A DNA stretch of 64,000 bases from Microbacterium rhizomatis (GTDB lineage Bacteria > Actinomycetota > Actinomycetes > Actinomycetales > Microbacteriaceae): the NCBI RefSeq assembly GCF_008710745.1, contig NZ_VYSA01000004.1:186001-250000 (forward strand), given 5' to 3'. Position 1 is the stretch's first letter. Every line of letters begins with the position of its first letter. The position numbers were made by a program, and so were the translations under genes. Below, piece by piece: positions 34,807 through 43,802 of this stretch. The notes beneath the pieces are model-generated. The model did not search any database and was not told the origin of the DNA. It saw only the letters and a program-made list of their open reading frames with translations.

Positions 34807-35382
34807 ATGCTCAACATCACCGACAAGACAGCCCTCGTAGTTGTCGACTTCCAGGGCGGAGATCTTCCTCAGGACACCGAGTACGGCGGGGTCACCCTCC
34901 CGAAGGCGCAGGCGATGGTGGATGCCGCCCGTCGCAGCGGCGTCCCCGTCGTCTGGATCCAGGAAGTGCACAAACCCCACTTGCAGGACATCGGCCGCGA
35001 ACTCGACGGCTCCGAAGGTGCGCACTGCATCGAGGGATGGCCAGGAACGGAAATCGCCACCGGTCTCGGACCGATCGGGGGTGAATTCCACGTCAAGAAG
35101 CGCCGATACTCTGCCTTCTTCGGCACCGACCTGGACATCATCCTCCGCTCTTACGACGTGGACAGCCTGATCCTGATCGGTGGGTTCACCGACATCTGCG
35201 TGCTCTACACCGCGGTCGACGCGCACGCACGTGACTTCCGCCTCGCTGTCGCCTCCGACGTGCTGCTCGGTTCCTCGGACCAGGCGCACGACGACGCGCT
35301 CCGGATGATCACGAGTCTTCAGCCCGGGTCCGTGGTGACCGCCCAGGACGTCGTTCGGCAGCTGGAAGGAGCGCTGGTCTAA
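34807..35382 (+). CDS. Isochorismatase-like cysteine hydrolase (copy 3)
   Basis: 191 residues with the full triad: D14 (LVVVDFQGG), K98 (KKRRYSAFFGTDL) and C131 (GGFTDICVLYTAVDAH). It is the shortest and closest to the core fold of the three paralogues. In the same operon as allophanate hydrolase and a solute importer, a biuretase- or ureide-amidase-like role that feeds allophanate is plausible: biuret hydrolase belongs to this fold and its product is allophanate. That is inference; no substrate-specific residues could be checked. It follows copy 2 by 29 bp and precedes an MFS gene. Confidence 0.87.
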   Translation: MLNITDKTALVVVDFQGGDLPQDTEYGGVTLPKAQAMVDAARRSGVPVVWIQEVHKPHLQDIGRELDGSEGAHCIEGWPGTEIATGLGPIGGEFHVKKRRYSAFFGTDLDIILRSYDVDSLILIGGFTDICVLYTAVDAHARDFRLAVASDVLLGSSDQAHDDALRMITSLQPGSVVTAQDVVRQLEGALV

Positions 35383-35431
35383 AGCGTTCCCTGCTCCGCC
35401 CCGAACCACCCCGATCTCCACTGGAATTCAC

Positions 35432-36733
35432 ATGGCACTTCAACAACCTCTGTCCTCACCACGCGTCTTGTGGGGGCTGCCGGGGATGTTCTGGGCGATC
35501 TGGGTGGGGGTCCTCGCGCTGTGGGTGGGACGTTTCGTCGTCCCATTCCTCTCGATCTATCTGACAGACAACCTCGAACTCGACCCAGCAACGGTCGGGA
35601 TCGTGCTTGCCGCGTACGGGGCTGGCGGGATCATCGCCAGCCTCGTAGCGGGCTCCCTCTCAGACCGGTTCGGACGAACTCCCGTCATCATCGCTGGTGA
35701 GCTCGGTGCGGCCGCCTTGATCCTGCTCATTCCTCTCCAAAACACGCCTGCAGGGCTCGCAGCGGCCCTGTTCGCCTACGGCACGGCAGGGCACATGGCC
35801 GGCCCAGCCCTCAACGCACTGATCGTCGACATGGTCCCCCCGGCGCTGCGCGAAAGAGCGTTCTCCCTGAATGCGTGGGCGATGAACGCCGGATTCGCTA
35901 TCGGCCCGGTGATCGCAGCCGCTCTGGCCGCCGTCGCGTTCTGGCTGGTGTTCGTCGCGCAGACGGGGGTGCTCGTGCTCACCACCATTCTTCTGGCACT
36001 GGTGTTGATACCCCGCCACGCAGGTCGCGCAGTGGCCGACGCGCAATCCTCGACAATGCGCGGGGGATACAGGGTCGTCAGCCGTGACCCTGTGTTCGTG
36101 ACCTTCGTCGGGGTGATGATCGCCTATATGGCGGTCTACGCGCAGGGCATGTCCACCCTGCCAATCGCGATGACGAACGACGGTTTCACGGTCCACCAGT
36201 ATTCCGTGCTCCTCACCATCAACGGTGCGATCCTGTGTGCACTCCAGATCCCTCTCATTCGCGTATTCGAACGCGTGGGCTCGACGGCGATCATCACCAT
36301 TGGAGTGCTGCTCACCGCAGCCGGGTATATCGTCCAGGCCCTCGCGAGTACCTGGGAACAGTACGCGATTGCCGTGATCTTCTGGACGGTCGGCGAGCTG
36401 GGCACGTTCCCCGTCGCGGCCGCTGTCGTGGCGAACATGGCGCCGGCGCAGTACCGCGGGCTCTACCAGGGACTGTTCGGGTTGGTGTTCACGGCAGGGT
36501 TCGCGGTCGGGCCGCTGCTGGGGGGAGTGGGGCTGTCGCTACTCGGTGCGGAAGGCCTCTGGTGGGTGTGCGCGGCCGTACTCGGTGCGATTGCTGCGGT
36601 GATCTTCTTCGGACGGCGCGGGCGGGAGCGTCGACTGTCCCAGGCAAATGTGGAATACAGCGACGGCGCCGACCCGGTGGACGAGGGGGATGTCCCGCCG
36701 TGTGCGTCTACCTTTGTCGCGCGGACGCACTGA
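35432..36733 (+). CDS. MFS transporter
   Basis: 433 residues with 12 predicted helices and the MFS signature LVAGSLSDRFGRTPVII near residue 70. A 40-residue acidic cytoplasmic tail follows the last helix. The pattern fits drug-efflux/YajR-like 12-helix transporters, but substrate is not predictable. ATG 35432 is 49 bp after copy 3 of the cysteine hydrolase, so it is probably the last gene of the middle operon. Its 3' end overlaps the convergent TetR regulator by 26 bp. Confidence 0.85.
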   Translation: MALQQPLSSPRVLWGLPGMFWAIWVGVLALWVGRFVVPFLSIYLTDNLELDPATVGIVLAAYGAGGIIASLVAGSLSDRFGRTPVIIAGELGAAALILLIPLQNTPAGLAAALFAYGTAGHMAGPALNALIVDMVPPALRERAFSLNAWAMNAGFAIGPVIAAALAAVAFWLVFVAQTGVLVLTTILLALVLIPRHAGRAVADAQSSTMRGGYRVVSRDPVFVTFVGVMIAYMAVYAQGMSTLPIAMTNDGFTVHQYSVLLTINGAILCALQIPLIRVFERVGSTAIITIGVLLTAAGYIVQALASTWEQYAIAVIFWTVGELGTFPVAAAVVANMAPAQYRGLYQGLFGLVFTAGFAVGPLLGGVGLSLLGAEGLWWVCAAVLGAIAAVIFFGRRGRERRLSQANVEYSDGADPVDEGDVPPCASTFVARTH

Positions 36734-37412
36734 GCAGGATCGATTCCAGGCCGCGGGTGACGATATCGATGCTCGCGTCCAGCTGGGCGGGCCCGTACGG
36801 TGTCCTGACTGGGGTAGCCGCCATCGCGCGCTGAAGCCCCGGGAACTGGCGCGGGTACGCGTCCCGCAGAGCGCCGAGAATGAGCGGCACCTGAGGGTGG
36901 GTGCCGTCCGCGCCAAGGATCATGACATCGTCCCGAGCTGCCGACATCGCGACATTGACGATCAAAATGATCGCGTTGCCTACCTGCTCGTCGGTGAAAC
37001 CCGCCTCGTAGAGTCGTTGCATGACGATGTCAGCCGGGCCGAGCATGGTTAGGTCGCCCGGGTCCTGGAACCGGAAATAGCTGACCAAAGCTCCGGTTGT
37101 CACGAGGCTGTCGTGCAACGCGAACGCGTACGCGCGGCAGGCAAGCTTCCAATCGGAAATCGACGACAGATCGATGTCAGCGAAGTTCATCGAGAACGCG
37201 TCCACCGCGACCAGCTCGAGAAGGCCGCTGAGGTTGGTGACGTGATAGTTGACCGCCTTGCGGTCCACGCCGAGGAGATCGGCAACCGCCTGGATGCTGA
37301 GCGACTGCGGCTCCAACGTGCGGGCTGCTTCAGCGATCCGCCGGCGATCCAAACCTGCATGCCTGCCTTGTTGGCGAGGTGCAGGCTTGGCCGTCGAGCT
37401 CAGAGGTTCCAT
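36708..37412 (-). CDS. TetR-family transcriptional regulator
   Basis: 234 residues. The TetR helix-turn-helix is at about 39-58 (SIQAVADLLGVDRKAVNYHV), and the long C-terminal helical domain resembles TetR-type C-terminal regions. ATG 37412 has GGAAGGG upstream, and that ribosome binding site overlaps the outermost of three TTCCCG sites, suggesting autoregulation. It is divergent from the glycoside hydrolase cluster. The same operators recur at the Dpp-type promoter at 63.6 kb, so it is the likely repressor of sugar-related genes (inference; LacI proteins are more usual in that role). Confidence 0.85.
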   Translation of the reverse strand: MEPLSSTAKPAPRQQGRHAGLDRRRIAEAARTLEPQSLSIQAVADLLGVDRKAVNYHVTNLSGLLELVAVDAFSMNFADIDLSSISDWKLACRAYAFALHDSLVTTGALVSYFRFQDPGDLTMLGPADIVMQRLYEAGFTDEQVGNAIILIVNVAMSAARDDVMILGADGTHPQVPLILGALRDAYPRQFPGLQRAMAATPVRTPYGPAQLDASIDIVTRGLESILLSASARQR

Positions 37413-37421
37413 CGTTGGCCC

Positions 37422-37498
37422 TTCCCGTTCGCGACTTGACGAGGCGCGCGGGACAGTCTAACGTTCCCGACAGGAAACATGCTCTTCCCGTTCGGGAA
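37422..37498 (+). promoter_or_regulatory. Promoter and three TTCCCG operators before the glycoside hydrolase cluster
   Basis: TTGACG (37436-37441) and TAACGT (37459-37464), 17 bp apart, form a good plus-strand promoter. The -10 runs straight into GTTCCCGACAGGAAAC (37463-37478). A better palindrome, TTCCCG-TT-CGGGAA, is at 37485-37498, and a third element, TTCCCGTTCGCGA, starts at 37422. Start-to-start distances are 42 and 21 bp, so all lie on one helical face. The same promoter-operator arrangement occurs at 63.6 kb on the other strand. Confidence 0.7.
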
Positions 37499-37581
37499 CA
37501 TGCGACCGCGATGCAGATCGATGTAGATGAGGAGTGCACTTACTTGTGCACTCCGATGTCGCCTGACAGAGAGACAGTTCG

Positions 37582-37866
37582 ATGACGACTGAGGTTTCGA
37601 CGACCGCGACCGCGTCGCCGGGTGCTTCAGAGAAGTATGTTCCGGGCGGCAAGCTCCGTCGCTACATGCTGCCCGACCCGACGTCCGCCGGCCGGGACCT
37701 GGGCATGGCCGCGATCGGCCAGAACTTCGGCTCCGCACTCGGACCGCTCCTTGCCGGTGCGGTCGTCGCATTCTCGTCAGGGTTCTACGGCTACGTCTGG
37801 CCGGTCGCATTCGTCACCGCTCTCCTTGCCGCGATCGCGATCCTCCCCATCAAGGGCGTGCGGTAG
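37582..37866 (+). pseudogene. MFS transporter remnant with internal deletion
   Basis: 94 residues only. The first 28 (MTTEVSTTATASPGASEKYV, then PGGKLRRYM) look like the cytoplasmic N-terminus of an MFS sugar transporter. From about LPDPTSAGRDLGMAAIGQN onward (GSALGPLLAGAVVAF, FYGYVWPVAFVTALLAAIAI) the sequence is the last two helices of such a transporter. Roughly 300-400 middle codons of the usual 400-450 are absent and the frame is kept across the junction. It is the first gene behind the TetR-controlled promoter, so the lost transporter was probably the original sugar importer of this cluster. Confidence 0.7.
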
Positions 37867-37912
37867 CCAACCGCGTCCCCCCGAACCGATCACCTCAACA
37901 AGAACCTGGACC

Positions 37913-39697
37913 ATGCCTGAATCCGCACCGCGCTACCCCTACCAGGACCCGTCGCTATCCGTCACGCAGCGGGTCGAGGATCTCCTTCAACGACTGACCA
38001 TCGATGACAAGGTGGGGCTGATGTATCAGCCCCTCGCTCACGTGGGGGACATGGATGAGTCGGCCGACTTCGTGCCGCTGACCAACCGGCAGCTCCTGTC
38101 ACGACGTATCAACCACTTCAACATCCTCTGGGCCACAAGCGCCCGGCAGCTCGCCGAGTGGAACAACGCCATCCAGGCCACCCTGATGGAGCACCCTCTG
38201 GGCATCCCCGCGACCATCTCCAGCGACCCCCGACACGCGTTCAGTAACAACCCCGGTGCCGCGCTCATGGCAGGTCCGTTCTCACAGTGGCCAGAGCCGC
38301 TCGGAATGGCGGCAATCGGAAGTGAGGACCTGGTTCGCAGGTGGGCCGACGTCATCCGACAGGAGTACCTCGCTGTAGGGATCCGCGCGGCGCTGCATCC
38401 GCAGATCGATCTGGCGACCGATCCTCGATGGGCGCGGATGTCCGCCACGTTCGGTGAAGACGCTGCCACCGCATCCCGACTCGGAGTCGCCTATGTTCTG
38501 GGCCTGCAGGGAGGCTCTGACGTGGGCCAGGACTCGGTGTCGGTGATGGCCAAACACTTCCCCGGGGGTGGTGCACAGAAAGACGGTGAAGACCCGCACT
38601 TCTCGTACGGCAGGGAACAGGTCTACCCGGGAGGCAACTTCGATCTTCACCTGGAGCCGTTCCGGGCGGTCATCGATGCCGGAGTCTCGCAGATCATGCC
38701 CTACTACGGCATCCCCGTCGGCACCCCCTTCGAAGAAGTTGCTTTCGGCTTCAACAGGGAAGTGATCACCGGCCTGCTTCGCGAGCAGCTCGGGTTTGAT
38801 GGCATTGTGTGCACCGACTGGGGGATTCTCAGCGAGCGGCCATGGGGCGTCGAGCACCTGTCTGTGGAAGAACGGGTGATCAAGGCCCTCGACGCGGGCG
38901 TCGACCAGTTCGGCGGTGAATCCAGCACCGACGTGCTGATCGGATTGGTCCGCTCCGGCCGCATCACGGGATCGCGAATCGACACCTCCGCACGTCGGCT
39001 GCTGCGGGAAAAGTTCCGGCTCGGGCTGTTCGACGACCCGTTCGTCGATGTCGAAGCCGCCACCATCACCGTGGGGGCCGAGACCGCGCAGGACGAGGGA
39101 CGCCAGGCGCAGGGTGCGGCGCAGGTGTTGTTGAAGAACACTGCCGGGGCTGCCCATCTTCCGCTGGACCCCGGACTGCGCGTGTATGCGGAGGGGGTCG
39201 ATCCCGACGTCCTGGCAGTGTGGGCGAACGTTGTTGGTGCTCCCGAAGACGCCGACGTCGTGATCGTCCGCACCAGCGCGCCGTGGGAAAGTCGTGGTGA
39301 ACCGGGCACGCTCGAGACCTTCTTCCACGCAGGGTCCCTGGATTTCCCCGCAGACCAGCTGGAGCATTGGCGCGAACTGGCGGCCGCCGCGCCGCTCATC
39401 GTGGACATCTACCTCGACCGGCCGGCAATCCTCGCGCCTGTCACGGACATCACCTCGACCCTGATCGCGAACTTCGGGTCAGCAGACAGCGTCCTGATCA
39501 ACACCCTGTTCGGAGAGGTCGCGCCGGCCGGACGTCTTCCCTTCGACATCCCGTCCTCCATGACGGCCGTCCGTGAGAGCCAGCCGGACACTCCTTTCGA
39601 CACGGCCGACCCGACTTTCCGGTTCGGGTTCGGGCTGGACTACGACATGGTGGCCCCGTCCACGACCGGCGTCGTGTCAAGCGAGTCTCATGGCTGA
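37913..39697 (+). CDS. Glycoside hydrolase family 3 (beta-glycosidase)
   Basis: 594 residues. GH3 barrel with KHFPGGG (214-220) and the nucleophile D302 in GFDGIVCTDWG. The C-terminal alpha/beta sandwich follows (to LINTLFGEVAPAGRLPFDI). No signal peptide is visible, so it acts in the cytoplasm on imported oligosaccharides or glycosides. ATG 37913 is 46 bp after the MFS remnant. There is no fibronectin-III C-terminal domain, unlike many beta-glucosidases. The 3' end overlaps the GH43-like gene by eight bases. The sugar specificity cannot be read from the sequence. Confidence 0.9.
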   Translation: MPESAPRYPYQDPSLSVTQRVEDLLQRLTIDDKVGLMYQPLAHVGDMDESADFVPLTNRQLLSRRINHFNILWATSARQLAEWNNAIQATLMEHPLGIPATISSDPRHAFSNNPGAALMAGPFSQWPEPLGMAAIGSEDLVRRWADVIRQEYLAVGIRAALHPQIDLATDPRWARMSATFGEDAATASRLGVAYVLGLQGGSDVGQDSVSVMAKHFPGGGAQKDGEDPHFSYGREQVYPGGNFDLHLEPFRAVIDAGVSQIMPYYGIPVGTPFEEVAFGFNREVITGLLREQLGFDGIVCTDWGILSERPWGVEHLSVEERVIKALDAGVDQFGGESSTDVLIGLVRSGRITGSRIDTSARRLLREKFRLGLFDDPFVDVEAATITVGAETAQDEGRQAQGAAQVLLKNTAGAAHLPLDPGLRVYAEGVDPDVLAVWANVVGAPEDADVVIVRTSAPWESRGEPGTLETFFHAGSLDFPADQLEHWRELAAAAPLIVDIYLDRPAILAPVTDITSTLIANFGSADSVLINTLFGEVAPAGRLPFDIPSSMTAVRESQPDTPFDTADPTFRFGFGLDYDMVAPSTTGVVSSESHG

Positions 39698-41438
39698 CGT
39701 GCCCGGGAGCTTCGTGTGCAACCCGGTGGACCTGCCCTACCGGTTTCAGCACATTCGACTGCCGGATGGGACGAGTTCCGTTCACCGGGAAGGTGCCGAC
39801 CCGTCGATCGTGCGATTCCGAGACCGGTACTTCGCCTTCGTCTCGATGACCCGCGGGTTTTTCCACTCGGAAGACTTTGTGCACTGGGACTACCACCACA
39901 CAGATGTGCTTCCCGCTTTCGACTACGCGCCGGATGCTCGCGTTGTGGACGACGCGCTGATCGTCACCGCGTCGCGAATGTCCGGCACCTGCCCGTTCTT
40001 CCGGAGCGAGGACCCTCTCCAGCACGGGTTCGTGGAAGTGTCCGCGGGCAGCTTCGCCTTCTTCGATCCGAGCCTGTTCCAAGATCAGGACGGCCAGGCG
40101 TACCTGTACTGGGGGTGCTCGCCCGTCGAACCGATCTACGCCACCCGTGTGCACCGGACCACGTTCGAACCGATCGGTGAACGGATCGCCGTCCTGGGCG
40201 CCGACATCGACGCCCACGGCTGGGAAGTGCCCGGCGACGCGCCGGAACCCCAGACGGAGGAAGAACGCGCCATCTTCGAGCTCATCGGCGGACGCCCGTT
40301 CATCGAGGGCGCGTGGATGACCTATCACGACGGCACCTACCACTTGCAGTACGCGGCCCCGCAAACCGAGTCGCACCTGTACGCGGACGGGATCTACACT
40401 GCACCGACGGCACTGGGCCCGTTCACGTACTCCCCGCACAGCCCGTACTCATCGAAACCGGCCGGGTTCATCAACGGGGCCGGGCACGGCAGCACATTCC
40501 AGGACGAGTACGGGAACTGGTGGCACGCGTCCACGATGCGGATCTCCGTGAACCACAATTTCGAACGACGCGTCGGGCTCTTTCCTGCCGGGTTCGACGC
40601 GGATGGGGTGCTGTTCTGCAACCAGAACTTCGCCGACTACCCGATGCGCATCCCGCAGGGGCCCGCCGAAACCCAACTGAACGAGTCGCCAGAATGGATG
40701 CTGCTGTCCTACCGGGCCGACGCATCGGCGTCGTCATCGCAACCCCATCATGAGCCTGCACTAGCGGCGAACGAGGATATCCGCAGCTGGTGGGTCGCCG
40801 GGTCTGCCGAACCCGGTCAGTGGCTCACGCTCGACCTGGGCGCCGAGTACGCCGTCAGCGCCGTCCACATCAACATGGCCGACCACGAGCTGAGCGACCT
40901 GGCACCGGAACGCACGGACGGCGAATTGACGATGGCCGGGCACCGGGCAATCGACCCCGGCAGCCATCCGGTTCAACTACGCGTTGACGTGTCGCAAGAC
41001 GCGCACCGGTGGTCGACGATCAGCGATGGGGTGCCCAAGGATTCCGCGCACCAACTCATCGTCCTGGATGAGCCGCGGACGGCCCGGTATGTGCGAGTGA
41101 CCGCGGAGACACCGATGCCCTTCGGGGCGCCTCTGGCCTTGAGTGGCGTCCGGGTGTTCGGTCGCGGATTCGGCACGCCCCCTGACCCTGTCACGCCCAC
41201 CATTCACCGGGACGGTCCCACCACTGTGCGTCTGGAATGGCCGGCCCGCCCGGCCGCCACCGGCTACAACATCCGGTACGGCATCGAGCCCGACAAGCTC
41301 TACCATTCCTGGCTGGTGTACGACCAAACAGACGTGAACCTGCACACCCTCAACAGTGGCCATCGCTACTGGTTCGCCGTCGACGCGTTCAACACGAACG
41401 GGGTCGCCCCCGGCCCCATCACCGCAGAAGGCCCCTGA
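39690..41438 (+). CDS. GH43-like five-bladed propeller with discoidin and fibronectin-III domains
   Basis: 582 residues. The propeller domain (about 1-330) has the GH43 acid triad: D37 (GADPSIVRF), D126 (FFDPSLFQD) and E206 (FIEGAW). Residues about 345-480 form an F5/8 type C (discoidin) module with WLTLDLGAEYAVSAVHI and RYVRVTAETP. Residues about 490-580 form a fibronectin-III module (PTTVRLEWPARPAATGYNIRYG). No signal peptide is seen, so the carbohydrate-binding-type module is apparently cytoplasmic, which is odd. GH43 members are arabinofuranosidases or xylosidases. ATG 39690 overlaps the GH3 stop. Confidence 0.85.
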   Translation: MADVPGSFVCNPVDLPYRFQHIRLPDGTSSVHREGADPSIVRFRDRYFAFVSMTRGFFHSEDFVHWDYHHTDVLPAFDYAPDARVVDDALIVTASRMSGTCPFFRSEDPLQHGFVEVSAGSFAFFDPSLFQDQDGQAYLYWGCSPVEPIYATRVHRTTFEPIGERIAVLGADIDAHGWEVPGDAPEPQTEEERAIFELIGGRPFIEGAWMTYHDGTYHLQYAAPQTESHLYADGIYTAPTALGPFTYSPHSPYSSKPAGFINGAGHGSTFQDEYGNWWHASTMRISVNHNFERRVGLFPAGFDADGVLFCNQNFADYPMRIPQGPAETQLNESPEWMLLSYRADASASSSQPHHEPALAANEDIRSWWVAGSAEPGQWLTLDLGAEYAVSAVHINMADHELSDLAPERTDGELTMAGHRAIDPGSHPVQLRVDVSQDAHRWSTISDGVPKDSAHQLIVLDEPRTARYVRVTAETPMPFGAPLALSGVRVFGRGFGTPPDPVTPTIHRDGPTTVRLEWPARPAATGYNIRYGIEPDKLYHSWLVYDQTDVNLHTLNSGHRYWFAVDAFNTNGVAPGPITAEGP

Positions 41439-41514
41439 ACCCGCCCGACCATCCGACGGCACGATCAGTCCGGGCAACGCGCCGCCGCGTTGTCGACGAG
41501 AGAATGGAAGACAG

Positions 41515-43656
41515 ATGACCCACATCCCCATCGACCGTGAGGAGCTGGTGGGCCGCCACAAGGTCGTGCTCACCGAGGTGAACCCCGAAAACGTTCGGAC
41601 GGTGGGGAACGGAACGTTCGCCTACTCGTTCGACTTCACCGGGATGCAGTCCTTCCCCAACCTCCACGATCAGTCCGCCGCATGGAACAGCGCCCAAGCG
41701 GCAGCGGGTGGGGACATCACCGCCGCGTTCTCAGCCCCCGCCACGATCGACACCGCCACGATGTCGAACTGGGGATGGCATGAAATGCCAAACCCGGACG
41801 GGTTCGCGCTCGAGGACGCGATGACCGACTATCAGACCGCGCGCGGCACCGTCTCCTACCCGGACCGGTACGCGTTCACCCCCGAAGGCAAGGTCGCCGA
41901 GGGGTACGAAGCCGGCGCGTGGCTCCACGCCAACCCGCACCGCCTTGATCTTGGCCGTATCGGGCTCGTGCTGCGCGACGCCGTCGGCGCGGATCCCATC
42001 GAGGACCCGGAACAGGTCACCTCCGCCATGCAGACGCTTGACCTGTGGTCCGGTGTCGCGAACAGCACGATCACCTTCGCCGGCCAGTCGGTGACCGTGG
42101 AGACTGTGGCGGCAACGGACAGCGACACTGTCGCGTTCCGGATCACCTCGCCACTGTTGGCCGACGGACGGCTGGCGATCGGGTTCAGCTTCCCGTACGG
42201 CAGCGACGGTTTCCTGCAGACCGGGGACTGGGCCGCCGACAGTCGACACACCTCGATACTCCGCACTTCGGAAGCGGGGCGCGCGGCAATCACGCGTGAG
42301 CTGGATAACACCCGGTACGTCGTTGATGCCCGATTTGATTCAGGTGACATCCGCGAGGTGTCCCCGCACCGGTTCGAACTCACGACGTCTGCTGACGCTA
42401 TTGAACTGACCGTCCAGTTCGCCCCGGATTCGTCCGGCATCGGCCGGCCGAGCCTGTTCGAAGAGGTCGAAGCGAGCTCCCTGTCCGGTTGGCGGGAGTT
42501 CTGGGAATTAGGTGCGGCCATCGCGTTGAGCGCACCCGACGATGACCGTGCTTTCGAGCTGGAGCGACGTGTGGTGCTGTCTCAGTACCTCACGCGGGTG
42601 AATTCGTCGGGTGCGCTTCCGCCACAGGAAACGGGACTGGTGACCAACTCCTGGCACGGCAAGTTCCACCTCGAGATGCATTTCTGGCACGCCGCGCATT
42701 TCGCCGGGTGGGGGCGGCCCGAACTGTTGGAACGAAGCTTCCCGTGGTACCTGTCGATCCTGGACGTGGCCCGCCAGACCGCACGACGGCAAGGGTATCC
42801 GGGGGCGCGGTGGCCGAAGCAGGTCGGACCCGACGGCCGGGAGAGCCCTAGCGAGATCGGTTCACTGCTGATCTGGCAGCAGCCGCACATTCTGTACATG
42901 CTGGAACTGGCTTGGGGTGCCGCATCCGCCACCCACCGTGCGCAGCTACTCGATCAATTCACCGAGCTTGTCGAAGAGACCGCCACCTTTATGGGCGCGT
43001 TTGTGGAAGAGCGAGACGGATCCTTTCACCTCGGCCCGCCGGTGATGCCCGCCCAGGAGTTCTACGACTCCCGCACCACCGAGGACCCGACCTTCGAGCT
43101 CGCGTACTGGTGGTGGGGATTGGAGATCGCACAACGCTGGCGTGAGCGATGGGGCGCTGCCAGGCGTGAAGATTGGACCGACGTGCAGAGCCGACTCGCT
43201 ATGCCGTGCGTACGTGACGGTCACTACCAGGCGATCGCGACACCTCCCTATCTTCGCCGAGACGATCACCCATCGCTCCTCGCCGCTTTAGGGGTGATGC
43301 CTCCCACACCGCTTATCGATCCAGGCATCATGTCGGCCACTCTGCAGGACATCATGGACGACTGGGACTGGGGTTCCGCGTTCGGATGGGACTACCCAGT
43401 CATGGCGATGACGGCCGGCCGGCTCGGCGACGCAGAACTCGCCATTGATCTGCTCACCCGCGAGGCCGTCAAGAACCGCTTCACCGCCGTGGGCCACAAC
43501 CCGCAACTCGGTTCCCTACTCCCTATCTACCTGCCCTCGAACGGAGCACTGCTCGCTGCAATCTCGTTGCTGGCAACCGCGGGCAAGGACGCTACGCCTC
43601 TGTTCCCAGAGGATTGGAGCGTGAACGCGGAAGGATTCATTCCGTGGCCCAACTAG
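41515..43656 (+). CDS. Six-hairpin (alpha/alpha)6 glycosidase-like protein
   Basis: 713 residues. The N-terminal half (to about 330) looks like a beta-sandwich, and the C-terminal half like an (alpha/alpha)6 barrel: NSWHGKFHLEMHFWHAAHF, WGRPELLERSFPWYL, GARWPKQVGP and LLIWQQPHILYMLELAW (separate motifs) are typical of unclassified six-hairpin enzymes related to GH65/GH95. The acidic residues that would act in catalysis cannot be fixed by eye. ATG 41515 follows GGAAG. No signal peptide is seen, so it is cytoplasmic like its neighbours. Last gene of the glycosidase cluster, followed by a terminator-like hairpin. Confidence 0.7.
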   Translation: MTHIPIDREELVGRHKVVLTEVNPENVRTVGNGTFAYSFDFTGMQSFPNLHDQSAAWNSAQAAAGGDITAAFSAPATIDTATMSNWGWHEMPNPDGFALEDAMTDYQTARGTVSYPDRYAFTPEGKVAEGYEAGAWLHANPHRLDLGRIGLVLRDAVGADPIEDPEQVTSAMQTLDLWSGVANSTITFAGQSVTVETVAATDSDTVAFRITSPLLADGRLAIGFSFPYGSDGFLQTGDWAADSRHTSILRTSEAGRAAITRELDNTRYVVDARFDSGDIREVSPHRFELTTSADAIELTVQFAPDSSGIGRPSLFEEVEASSLSGWREFWELGAAIALSAPDDDRAFELERRVVLSQYLTRVNSSGALPPQETGLVTNSWHGKFHLEMHFWHAAHFAGWGRPELLERSFPWYLSILDVARQTARRQGYPGARWPKQVGPDGRESPSEIGSLLIWQQPHILYMLELAWGAASATHRAQLLDQFTELVEETATFMGAFVEERDGSFHLGPPVMPAQEFYDSRTTEDPTFELAYWWWGLEIAQRWRERWGAARREDWTDVQSRLAMPCVRDGHYQAIATPPYLRRDDHPSLLAALGVMPPTPLIDPGIMSATLQDIMDDWDWGSAFGWDYPVMAMTAGRLGDAELAIDLLTREAVKNRFTAVGHNPQLGSLLPIYLPSNGALLAAISLLATAGKDATPLFPEDWSVNAEGFIPWPN

Positions 43657-43709
43657 GAATCGGCCGAGCGTCAGTTCTACGATCGTGCGCGTCCCCCTAT
43701 CTGCAGACC

Positions 43710-43752
43710 CCTCCGGTGTCAGCGGACACGGTGTGCGTACCCGGAGGCTTTT
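43710..43752 (+). terminator. Terminator after the glycosidase cluster
   Basis: CCTCCGG (43710-43716) pairs with CCGGAGG (43741-43747), and an inner GTGTC-AGCG-GACAC hairpin lies in the loop. The stem is followed by CTTTTA, the closest thing to an intrinsic terminator in the window. Confidence 0.55.
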
Positions 43753-43802
43753 AGTCGCGACTTGTCAGCGCGGCCCGTCGATGCGTCCGGTAGCGTGTGG
43801 TC

